Source: Alphaproteobacteria bacterium (lineage in GTDB: Bacteria > Pseudomonadota > Alphaproteobacteria > Rhizobiales > Rhizobiaceae). Taken from it: a stretch of 5,035 bases of DNA. This document shows, one piece after another, positions 1-5,035 of this stretch. Position 1 is the stretch's first letter, and each line of letters opens with the position of its first letter. The notes under the pieces were generated by a model. That model searched no databases. It saw only the letters and a list, made by a program, of their open reading frames with translations, and was not told the DNA's origin. The position numbers and the translations under genes were made by a program. The stretch lies in the NCBI GenBank assembly GCA_030428345.1, contig JAUIBM010000285.1, positions 1-5,035 of the forward strand, written 5' to 3'.

Positions 1-963
1 GTCGCGCTCAATCTGAAGAGCGAAGCTGGCCGGGAGGTGGCGCTGAAACTCATTGAAGGCGCCGATGCCCTGATCGAAGGCTTCCGGCCCGGCGTGATGG
101 AAAAGCTGGGGCTCGGACCCGAGGCCTGCCACGTCCGCAATCCCGGCCTCGTCTTCGGCCGGATGACGGGATGGGGACAGACCGGTCCGCTCGCAAAGGC
201 TGCCGGGCACGATCTGAACTACATGTCGCTCAGCGGCGCGCTTGCGGCGATCGGCGACCCGGACCGCCCGCCCGTCCCGCCCCTCAATCTCGTGGCCGAT
301 TACGGCGGCGGGACGATGTTCCTGATCTTTGGCGTCCTGGCGGCGTTGCTCGAGCGCCAGACTTCCGGGAAGGGGCAGGTTGTCGACGCGGCGATGGTTG
401 ACGGCGTGCCGGCCATGATGGGTACCTTCCACTATCTGCTGTCCCTGGGCGTGTGGGAAACCAGGCGTGGCGCCAATCTGCTCGACGGCGGGGCGCCGTT
501 CTATCGATGCTACGAGACAAAAGACGGCAGGGCGATGTCGGTCGCGCCGATCGAGCCTCAGTTTCTCGCCGAGATGTGCGAAAAGGCCGGATTGCCGCGC
601 ATCGCGCCCGAGCAGCAGATGGACAAGCGCCTCTGGCCGGAACAGGCCGAGCAATTCGCCAGGGTGTTCGCCACGAGGACGCGGGACGAATGGGCCGAGA
701 TATTCGAGGGAAGCGATGCCTGTGTTGCGCCGGTGCTGACCTTCGACGAGATCGAGGCGCATCCCCACAATGCCGCGCGCCAGATATTCATCCGCGAGAA
801 TGGCGTCATGCAGGCGGCCCCGGCGCCGCGTTTCAGTCGGACATCGCCCGAGCGCCCGGAGCCGCCGCACGGCAAGGGGGCCGACTTAGGCGATGTGCTG
901 TCGGCGTGCGGCTATTCGGCGGACGAAATCGAGGCGCTTCGCCGCGAAGGGGCGGTGCTTTAG
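1..963 (+). CDS. Alpha-methylacyl-CoA racemase-like CaiB/BaiF family protein (5' partial)
   Basis: The frame is open from the first base and ends at TAG 961-963, giving 320 residues. Family members have about 360-400, so roughly 55 N-terminal residues lie upstream of the window. The in-frame GTG at 37 is internal, because the 12 codons before it (VALNLKSEAGRE) match the conserved family segment. Alpha-methylacyl-CoA racemases epimerise 2-methylacyl-CoA esters through an enolate in the cytoplasm. The catalytic set of the Mycobacterium tuberculosis racemase MCR (His126, Asp156, Glu241) aligns by spacing and context: His in GHDLNY (codon 208-210), Asp in ADYGGG (298-300) and Glu in PIEPQ (553-555). 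The GKGQVVDAAMVDG and CVAPVLTFDE segments are also typical. These residues favour a racemase over a CoA transferase, although the families are related and the transferase Asp aligns with the same position. The gene converges on the acyl-CoA dehydrogenase 12 bp away. Confidence 0.88.
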   Translation, partial: VALNLKSEAGREVALKLIEGADALIEGFRPGVMEKLGLGPEACHVRNPGLVFGRMTGWGQTGPLAKAAGHDLNYMSLSGALAAIGDPDRPPVPPLNLVADYGGGTMFLIFGVLAALLERQTSGKGQVVDAAMVDGVPAMMGTFHYLLSLGVWETRRGANLLDGGAPFYRCYETKDGRAMSVAPIEPQFLAEMCEKAGLPRIAPEQQMDKRLWPEQAEQFARVFATRTRDEWAEIFEGSDACVAPVLTFDEIEAHPHNAARQIFIRENGVMQAAPAPRFSRTSPERPEPPHGKGADLGDVLSACGYSADEIEALRREGAVL

Positions 964-975
964 GCGCGGTCGGCG

Positions 976-2166
976 TCAGAGCCGCTTCGCCACCTCCTCG
1001 AGCATCACCTCGGTCGCGCCGCCGCCGATGCGCAGGATGCGCGCATCGCGGGCCATCCGTTCGATCGGCGTCCCACGCATATAGCCTGTCCCGCCATGCA
1101 ACTGCAGACAGCCATGAACGACATCGTGCAGGATTTCCGGGCCGACCGACTTGATCATCGAGGTCTCGCGCGAAGACGGCACGCCGTCGTCGATCGCCGC
1201 CGCGGTCTGGTAGGTCAGCGCACGGATCATCGCCACCTTCGAGGCAAGCTCGGCAAGTCGCAGCCGGGTCGCCTGCTGGTCCCAGAGGGTCTTGCCGAAG
1301 GCGCGCCGGTTGCGGACATAATCCAGCGTCAGTTCGATTGCCTTGGCCCCTTCCCCGGAACAGAAGGCTCCGATCATCAGGCGCTCGTGCTCGAAGCCCT
1401 GCATGATCGCGTAGAAGCCGCGATTCTCCTCGCCCAGCATGTTTTCGGCGGGGACGCGCATGTCCTCGAAGGCCAGTTCGGCGGTGTCCGAACACAGCCA
1501 GCCATGCTTTTCCAGCTTGCTTGCCACCTTGAATCCGGGCGTGTCGGTCGGGACGATGAACAGCGATATGCCGCGCGCCCCTTGCGCTTCCGGGGCGGTG
1601 CGCGCCGCAAGAATCACGATGTCGCCATAGACGCCATTGGTGATGAACATCTTGTCGCCGTTGATAACCCAATGGTCGCCATCCCTGACGGCGCGCGTGC
1701 GAATGCCGGCGACGTCGGAACCGGCGGCCGCCTCGGTCACGCCGATCGCGCATACCTTCCTGCCGGCGATCATGTCCGGCAGGAATCGGGCCTTCTGATC
1801 CGGAGTGCCGACCCGGGTCAGGTGGCTGGCCGACATGTCTGTGTGAACCGTAACGGAGGCGGTGAATCCGCCGAAACCGGAGCGTGACAACTCCTCGCCG
1901 AAGACGACCGATGCGAGCGCGCCCATTCGGGTGCCGCCATATTCCTCCTCATGCTGCATGCCGAGCAGGCCCATCTCGCCAAGCTTGCGAAACATCTCGC
2001 GCGGAATCTTGCCCTCGCGCTCCCAGCCTTCGGCATTGGGGACGACCTCGTTCTCGACAAATCGCCGAACCTGCTGGCGCAGCATTTTCAGTTCCTCGCC
2101 GACAAAGGACGGGTCGGGAAGTCGAAAGTCGCCCTGAGCGGGTTGTTTCGCGGGACTCACATTCAT
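976..2166 (-). CDS. Acyl-CoA dehydrogenase (isovaleryl/long-chain type active site)
   Basis: An FAD-dependent acyl-CoA dehydrogenase of 396 residues, the usual family length. It would oxidise an acyl-CoA to the 2,3-enoyl-CoA and pass electrons to electron-transfer flavoprotein. The helical N-terminal domain covers about residues 20-135, followed by the flavin/substrate motif VTEAAAGSDV (143-152), the beta domain with KMFITNG (172-178) and SDTAELAFEDMRVPAENMLG (226-245), and the C-terminal helical domain with QLHGGTGYM (355-363). The MCAD-type catalytic Glu position is Gly (RIGGG, 379-383). Glu261 in FEHERL aligns with the Glu254 base of isovaleryl-CoA dehydrogenase, so the active site is of the IVD/LCAD type. 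ATG at 2166 was chosen over the in-frame upstream ATG at 2268 because a strong AAGGAGGAG lies 7 bases before it and the extra 34 residues are Arg-rich and unlike the family. The gene is divergent from the hydratase/isomerase gene. The exact acyl substrate is unknown. Confidence 0.92.
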   Translation of the reverse strand: MNVSPAKQPAQGDFRLPDPSFVGEELKMLRQQVRRFVENEVVPNAEGWEREGKIPREMFRKLGEMGLLGMQHEEEYGGTRMGALASVVFGEELSRSGFGGFTASVTVHTDMSASHLTRVGTPDQKARFLPDMIAGRKVCAIGVTEAAAGSDVAGIRTRAVRDGDHWVINGDKMFITNGVYGDIVILAARTAPEAQGARGISLFIVPTDTPGFKVASKLEKHGWLCSDTAELAFEDMRVPAENMLGEENRGFYAIMQGFEHERLMIGAFCSGEGAKAIELTLDYVRNRRAFGKTLWDQQATRLRLAELASKVAMIRALTYQTAAAIDDGVPSSRETSMIKSVGPEILHDVVHGCLQLHGGTGYMRGTPIERMARDARILRIGGGATEVMLEEVAKRL

Positions 2167-2173
2167 GCTGGAA

Positions 2174-2182
2174 CTCCTCCTT
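2174..2182 (-). promoter_or_regulatory. Ribosome binding site deciding the acyl-CoA dehydrogenase start
   Basis: On the minus strand AAGGAGGAG lies 7 bases before the ATG at 2166-2164. It is a near-perfect Shine-Dalgarno sequence and supports this start over the longer in-frame reading from 2268. Confidence 0.8.
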
Positions 2183-2316
2183 CCCCGGACCAGGACGACA
2201 AATTGCGATGCGAAGCGTCGCCTCGGCACATGCCCTTGCCGACGCACCATTGCACTGGCATGCGTCAAAGGCTAGAAAAAATGAACGGTCGTACGGATTA
2301 TTATAGAGTTTCTGCC

Positions 2317-2325
2317 GGAGGAGGA
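2317..2325 (+). promoter_or_regulatory. Ribosome binding site supporting a TTG start
   Basis: GGAGGAGGA ends 6 bases before TTG at 2332. The alternative in-frame ATG at 2281 has only a weak AAAGG (2267-2271) ahead of it. This decides the start of the hydratase/isomerase gene in favour of TTG. Confidence 0.7.
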
Positions 2326-2331
2326 ATCGCC

Positions 2332-3102
2332 TTGGCAACCGAGGAAGTGCAGCTCATGCGAGATGGCGACGTTGCGGAGATCGTCATCAACCGCCCGCAC
2401 AAGCGCAATGCATTGCGCGGTGAGAACTGGCTGGCGATGACGCGTCATCTGGAGGATGTGGCGAGGGGCGGGGCGCGGGCGCTGCTGATACGGGGCGAGG
2501 GCGGCGCCTTTTCGGCTGGCTACGATATCGGCGATCTCGATCCGGGTCGTGTCGATGCGCGGGCGATCATCGAAAACGAGGTGAACCCGGCGCTGCGCGC
2601 CCTGCGCGATCTGGCGATACCCACGGTAGCTGCCGTCACGGGGGATTGTGTCGGCGGCGGCTTCGCCATCGCCGCGGCTTGCGACATCGTCCTGGGGAGC
2701 GAGACTGCCCGATTCGGCTCTCCCTATGGCAGGATCGGCATCATGACCGATGGCGGGCTGCATGTGTTCCTCCGCGATCTGCTGGGCCATCAGCGCGCCG
2801 CTTACCTGATCTTCACCGGAAAACTGATCGGCGCGCAGGAAGCGCAGGCGCTCGGCTTGTGCTGCGAAGTCCATCCAGACGCGCAGATCCTTGCCAGGGC
2901 GCGCGAGCTTGCAGGACAACTGGCGGCGGGACCCACGCGGGCCATCGCGCTTTCGAAATCGATCCTTCGCAATGCCGGCACTGCCGACGAGGCGCTCGAT
3001 CTCGAGGCCAGATACCAGGCGGAAGTCTTCGCGACCGAAGATGCCAGGGCCGGCATTTCGGCCTTCAAGCGCGGCGTGCGCCCTGTGTTCTCCGGTCGGT
3101 GA
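2332..3102 (+). CDS. Enoyl-CoA hydratase/isomerase family (crotonase-fold) protein
   Basis: A 256-residue crotonase-fold protein, the normal family length, if translation starts at TTG 2332 behind a strong Shine-Dalgarno. Starting at ATG 2281 would add 17 residues without family character. The oxyanion-hole segments are visible: GEGGAFSAGYDIGDLD (55-70) and the GDCVGGGFAIAAACD region (104-118, GGG at 108-110). The two glutamates used by classical hydratases (Glu144 and Glu164 in the rat enzyme) align with Ala112 and Tyr132. Asp140 in MTDGG aligns with the acidic residue of enoyl-CoA isomerases and PaaG-type isomerases (the VPDSGG or PEGGS region). The enzyme is therefore more likely an isomerase or other crotonase-fold activity than a standard hydratase. 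It acts on a CoA thioester in the cytoplasm, probably in the same pathway as the flanking dehydrogenase and dioxygenase. It is divergent from the former and 135 bp upstream of the latter on the same strand. Confidence 0.88.
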   Translation: MATEEVQLMRDGDVAEIVINRPHKRNALRGENWLAMTRHLEDVARGGARALLIRGEGGAFSAGYDIGDLDPGRVDARAIIENEVNPALRALRDLAIPTVAAVTGDCVGGGFAIAAACDIVLGSETARFGSPYGRIGIMTDGGLHVFLRDLLGHQRAAYLIFTGKLIGAQEAQALGLCCEVHPDAQILARARELAGQLAAGPTRAIALSKSILRNAGTADEALDLEARYQAEVFATEDARAGISAFKRGVRPVFSGR

Positions 3103-3117
3103 AGCCGCATGTCCGCT

Positions 3118-3143
3118 CATTCTCCGCCGGACCGCCGAGAATG
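3118..3143. repeat. Inverted repeat (7-bp perfect stem) after the hydratase/isomerase gene
   Basis: CATTCTC (3118-3124) and GAGAATG (3137-3143) are perfectly complementary and enclose a 12-base GC-rich loop. The hairpin begins 15 bases after the TGA and ends one base before the -35 box of the next promoter. No T-run follows it, so a classical intrinsic terminator is not supported. It could be a weak terminator or a regulator binding site. Confidence 0.4.
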
Positions 3144-3144
3144 G

Positions 3145-3172
3145 TTGACTGGTCAGCGCTTCGATATATATA
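3145..3172 (+). promoter_or_regulatory. Sigma-70-like promoter for the dioxygenase genes
   Basis: TTGACT (3145-3150, five of six to consensus) is followed after 16 bases by TATATA (3167-3172). Overlapping -10 alternatives are TATATA at 3165 and TATAGG at 3169. The surrounding 3161-3198 stretch is the most AT-rich part of the window. Transcription would start near 3179, giving a leader of about 60 bases to the alpha-subunit ATG. This suggests the dioxygenase genes have their own promoter rather than depending only on read-through from the upstream gene. Confidence 0.6.
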
Positions 3173-3181
3173 GGATGACTG
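3146..3181. promoter_or_regulatory. Candidate operator: TGAC-N2-GTCA palindrome and repeated TGACTG
   Basis: TGACTGGTCA (3146-3155) is an inverted pair TGAC/GTCA with a 2-base centre, overlapping the -35 box. The hexamer TGACTG occurs here (3146-3151) and again at 3176-3181, near the predicted transcription start. The two copies start exactly 30 bp apart, about three helical turns. This arrangement would suit a repressor covering the promoter. No regulator gene is in the window, and short repeats can arise by chance. Confidence 0.3.
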
Positions 3182-3220
3182 TCCGGTTTATTAATTTTCG
3201 GCGCTGATGGCCGCGCCGCA

Positions 3221-3228
3221 AGAGGAGG
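3221..3228 (+). promoter_or_regulatory. Ribosome binding site of the dioxygenase alpha subunit
   Basis: AGAGGAGG lies 9 bases before ATG 3238-3240, a strong Shine-Dalgarno that fixes the alpha-subunit start. An upstream ATG at 3207 is in another frame and has no such site. Confidence 0.75.
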
Positions 3229-3237
3229 CTATACGCG

Positions 3238-4483
3238 ATGGACGTCGCCTTGGAATCAGATTGGGACCGGCTGATCCAGCCCGGCATGGTGCATGGATCG
3301 CTCTATTTCGAAGACGCGATCTTCAGGGAGGAGTTGGAGAAGATCTGGTTCCGCACCTGGGTCTATATCGGTCACGAGAGCGAGGTGTCGCAGAACAATG
3401 ATTTCGTCGCGAAATCGATCGGGCCGATGCCGGTCCTGCTGGTGCGCGACTCAAAGGGTGAGATACAGCTTCTCCTCAATCGCTGCCCGCATCGCGGCAA
3501 TGCTGTCTGCGTGCAGGAAAGAGGCAATCGGCCACGCTTCACGTGCCCCTATCATTCCTGGACCTTCGCCAATGACGGCAGGCTGATCAATTACGCCTTC
3601 CCGGAAGGTTACGAGGGAACGGACAAGTCGAAGCTCGGCCTGTCCAAGGTCTCGCGCATGGCCAATTATCGGGGGTTCATTTTCGGCTCCATGGCGGCGG
3701 AAGGCCCGAGCCTGGAAGAACATCTCGGCGGCGCAAGGCGGGTGCTCGACCAGTTGTGCGACAACTCGCCGACGGGCGAAATCGAGATCACGGCCGGGTT
3801 CCTGCATCACAAGACCCGCGCCAACTGGAAGTTCATCTACGAGAACGAATGCGATGGATATCATCCGGCGTTCGTGCACTCGTCCATCTTCCAGGTCGCC
3901 GACAGCCGCATCACCGATCTTTACGGCGCAGACGCCGTCGCCGTCACGCGCAGCTTCGGCAAGGGACATACCGAGGTCGACCCCCGTCCGGAATTTCGCG
4001 CCCGCGATATGCCGATGAGCTGGTTCGGGACGAGCGCGGACAGACTGCCGGACTATGTGCGCCAGATGAACGAGGCCTATGGCGAGGACAGGGCGCGCCA
4101 GATCATGATCGATGGCGGTGATCTTCCCCAATCTGTTCATCGCCGAGATTCAGCTGTTCACCATCCAGCCGATCTCCGCAGTCGAGTCGGTCCAGCACGT
4201 GACGGCCCTGCAGTTCAAGGGCGCGCCGGACATCAACCGCAGACTGCGCCAGCAGACCATGGGATCGGTCGGGCCGGCGGGCTTCCTGCTGGCCGACGAC
4301 ACCGAGATGTATGAGCGCAACCAGCGGGGACTGGAGATCCGCGAACCGGAATATCTCTATCTCAAGCGCGGCGAGCATCGCGAGCGGCGGGACGACGACG
4401 GCTACCTCATCGGCCATTCGACCGATGACCTGCCTTCGCGCGAATTCTGGAAACACTATCGCTCCATGATGGAGGCGGACTGA
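3238..4483 (+). pseudogene. Rieske aromatic ring-hydroxylating dioxygenase alpha subunit, frameshifted
   Basis: This is the catalytic large subunit of a benzoate/anthranilate-like Rieske dioxygenase, which would cis-dihydroxylate an aromatic ring using O2 and electrons from a reductase system. Residues 83-106 hold the [2Fe-2S] Rieske motif CPH-X17-CPYH (Cys83, His85, Cys103, His106). ENECDGYHPAFVH (202-214) gives the bridging Asp206 and iron ligands His209 and His214, with the same spacing as Asp205, His208 and His213 of naphthalene dioxygenase. Family similarity stops after Asp292. It resumes at VIFPNLFIAEIQ in the next frame, from about 4118 to TGA 4481-4483. This downstream part contains LLADDTEMYERNQ, where the third iron ligand (Asp, codon 4295 or 4298) is expected. 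Read without a shift, the first frame continues with unrelated sequence to TGA 4312-4314 (358 residues) and lacks that ligand. Joined, the two parts give about 415 residues, normal for the family. The cause may be mutation or sequencing error. The beta gene follows 2 bases later. Confidence 0.85.
4111..4130 (+). other. Frameshift site within the dioxygenase alpha subunit gene
   Basis: Between the codon for Asp292 (4111-4113) and the ATC TTC CCC AAT codons of the second frame (from 4121) the reading frame changes by +1. This corresponds to a net gain of one base or a net loss of 2, 5, 8 or 11 bases. Related proteins, as I remember them, have a few more residues (a Gly-Pro-Pro-His-like stretch) before the conserved IFPNLF, so a small deletion seems more likely than an insertion. 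The second frame has a stop (TGA 4106-4108) just upstream, which limits how early the shift can lie. Confidence 0.75.
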
Positions 4484-4485
4484 CC

Positions 4486-5035
4486 ATGGCCATTGCGGAA
4501 CAGGATATTGCGGGGCCCGAAATACTGAAGGAATGGGTGGGCGCCAGCAGGGAATACGACAAGCGTTTTGACCCGGACCTCTATCACGAGGTGACGCAGT
4601 TCATCTTTCGCGAGGCGCGCCTGCAGGACATCCACGACTACGATGCCTGGGAGGCGTTGTGGACCGATGACGGGCTCTACTGGGTGCCGGCCAACGGAAC
4701 CGACACCGATCCCGAGAAGGAAATGTCGCTGATCTATGACAACCGCTCGCGGATCGCGCTGCGCATCCGGCAGTTGAAGACGGGGCGTCGCCATTCCCAG
4801 ACGCCGCCTTCCCAACTCGCCAGGGTCGTTTCCAATTTCGAGTTTCTCAAATCCGGCAGCGGCGACATCAAGGTCACCTGTACCGCGCAGATTTTCGAGA
4901 CCAATCTGCGGGGCGACACGATGTGGGCCTCACGCAACGAGTACACGTTGCGGCGCGTGGAGGGGCAACTCAGGATGGCCTTCAAGAAGGTCGTCCTGAT
5001 CAACAACAACAAGGCGATCTACACGCTATCCTTCC
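4486..5035 (+). CDS. Aromatic ring-hydroxylating dioxygenase beta subunit (3' partial)
   Basis: From ATG 4486 the frame is open to the window end, giving 183 residues. The family has about 160-190, so only a few C-terminal residues should be missing. It is the small structural subunit with the NTF2-like fold that forms an alpha3beta3 hexamer with the Rieske alpha subunit and normally carries no metal. Typical segments are FREARLQDIHDYDAWEALW followed by TDDGLYWVPA, SLIYDNRSRIALRIRQL, the QTPPSQLARVVSNFEF region, and KKVVLINNNKAIYTLSF near the end. It resembles benzoate- and cinnamate-type beta subunits. A GGAGG at 4471-4475 lies 10 bases before the ATG, and the alpha stop TGA (4481-4483) is only 2 bases upstream, so translation was probably coupled to alpha. 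With the frameshift, alpha-subunit ribosomes would stop at 4314, 171 bases earlier, which could reduce beta synthesis. Confidence 0.9.
   Translation, partial: MAIAEQDIAGPEILKEWVGASREYDKRFDPDLYHEVTQFIFREARLQDIHDYDAWEALWTDDGLYWVPANGTDTDPEKEMSLIYDNRSRIALRIRQLKTGRRHSQTPPSQLARVVSNFEFLKSGSGDIKVTCTAQIFETNLRGDTMWASRNEYTLRRVEGQLRMAFKKVVLINNNKAIYTLSF

Larger units (their letters stand above)
2167..2331. promoter_or_regulatory. Divergent intergenic region, candidate promoters for both flanking genes
   Basis: This 165-bp gap separates the divergent dehydrogenase and hydratase/isomerase genes and must hold their promoters if neither is transcribed from elsewhere. An AT-rich patch at 2273-2310 contains ATTATA at 2300-2305. 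This reads as a perfect TATAAT on the minus strand, and overlaps TATTAT (2299-2304) on the plus strand. No good -35 box is seen at the proper distance for either. A second plus-strand possibility is TTGCAC (2250-2255), 17 bases, then TAGAAA (2273-2278), a weak match. No clear operator palindrome is visible. Confidence 0.4.

Noticed and set aside
964..975. Possible bidirectional terminator between the convergent racemase and dehydrogenase genes
   Set aside because: Only 12 bases separate the two stop codons, and no stem-loop or T-run was found there.
453..1154. Plus-strand open frame of 233 codons overlapping the racemase end
   Set aside because: It is a shifted-frame shadow with extreme Arg/Ala content, running through both convergent gene ends.
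833..1753. Long minus-strand open frame of 306 codons overlapping the dehydrogenase
   Set aside because: It is a shifted-frame shadow of the dehydrogenase, rich in Arg and Gly, with no domain. The dehydrogenase frame has complete family motifs.
1096..1887. Plus-strand open frame of 263 codons antisense to the dehydrogenase
   Set aside because: It arises from GC-rich codon bias on the opposite strand. No recognisable motif and no ribosome binding site were seen.
2166..2268. Longer N-terminus for the acyl-CoA dehydrogenase starting at 2268
   Set aside because: The added 34 residues are Arg-rich and unlike the family. A strong Shine-Dalgarno precedes the ATG at 2166.
2272..3120. Minus-strand open frame of 282 codons opposite the hydratase/isomerase gene
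   Set aside because: It is the antisense shadow of a clear crotonase-family gene. The protein has no family features.
3451..4140. Minus-strand open frame of 229 codons opposite the dioxygenase alpha subunit
   Set aside because: It is an antisense shadow. The plus strand carries Rieske and iron-ligand motifs.
4112..4483. Independent small gene of 123 codons after the alpha subunit
   Set aside because: Its sequence is the expected C-terminal catalytic part of the same alpha subunit, and no ribosome binding site precedes its ATG. It is better explained by a frameshift.

Overview
The window is GC-rich with strong GC bias at third codon positions. It holds five protein-coding genes of a catabolic gene cluster. 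Protein style (AMACR-type CoA transferase, IVD-type acyl-CoA dehydrogenase, benzoate-type Rieske oxygenase) and base composition suggest an alphaproteobacterium, possibly a sphingomonad. That is an impression from sequence style, not a proven assignment. No RNA gene, insertion sequence, CRISPR array or origin is visible.

Layout: (1) 1-963, plus strand, the 3' part of an alpha-methylacyl-CoA racemase-like CaiB/BaiF protein, cut by the window edge. (2) 976-2166, minus strand, an acyl-CoA dehydrogenase, convergent with gene 1 and only 12 bp away. (3) 2167-2331, a divergent intergenic region. (4) 2332-3102, plus strand, an enoyl-CoA hydratase/isomerase family protein, probably starting at TTG. 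It lacks both classical hydratase glutamates. (5) 3103-3237, an intergenic region with a hairpin, a good sigma-70-like promoter and candidate operator repeats. (6) 3238-4483, the large (alpha) subunit of a Rieske ring-hydroxylating dioxygenase, split between two reading frames near 4114-4130. (7) 4486-5035, the small (beta) subunit, complete except for a few C-terminal residues beyond the window.

Taken together the genes suggest degradation of an aromatic or alkyl-branched acid handled as a CoA thioester. The racemase would adjust the stereochemistry at a 2-methyl carbon, the dehydrogenase and crotonase-fold enzyme would work on the acyl chain, and the dioxygenase would attack the ring. The substrate cannot be read from the sequence.

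The most notable observation is the alpha-subunit frameshift. The Rieske cluster, the bridging Asp and the two iron-binding histidines are in the first frame. The segment with the expected third iron ligand (Asp) is in the second. As written, the enzyme would be inactive unless the shift is a sequencing error or is bypassed. I see no convincing evidence of a wholly new kind of system.
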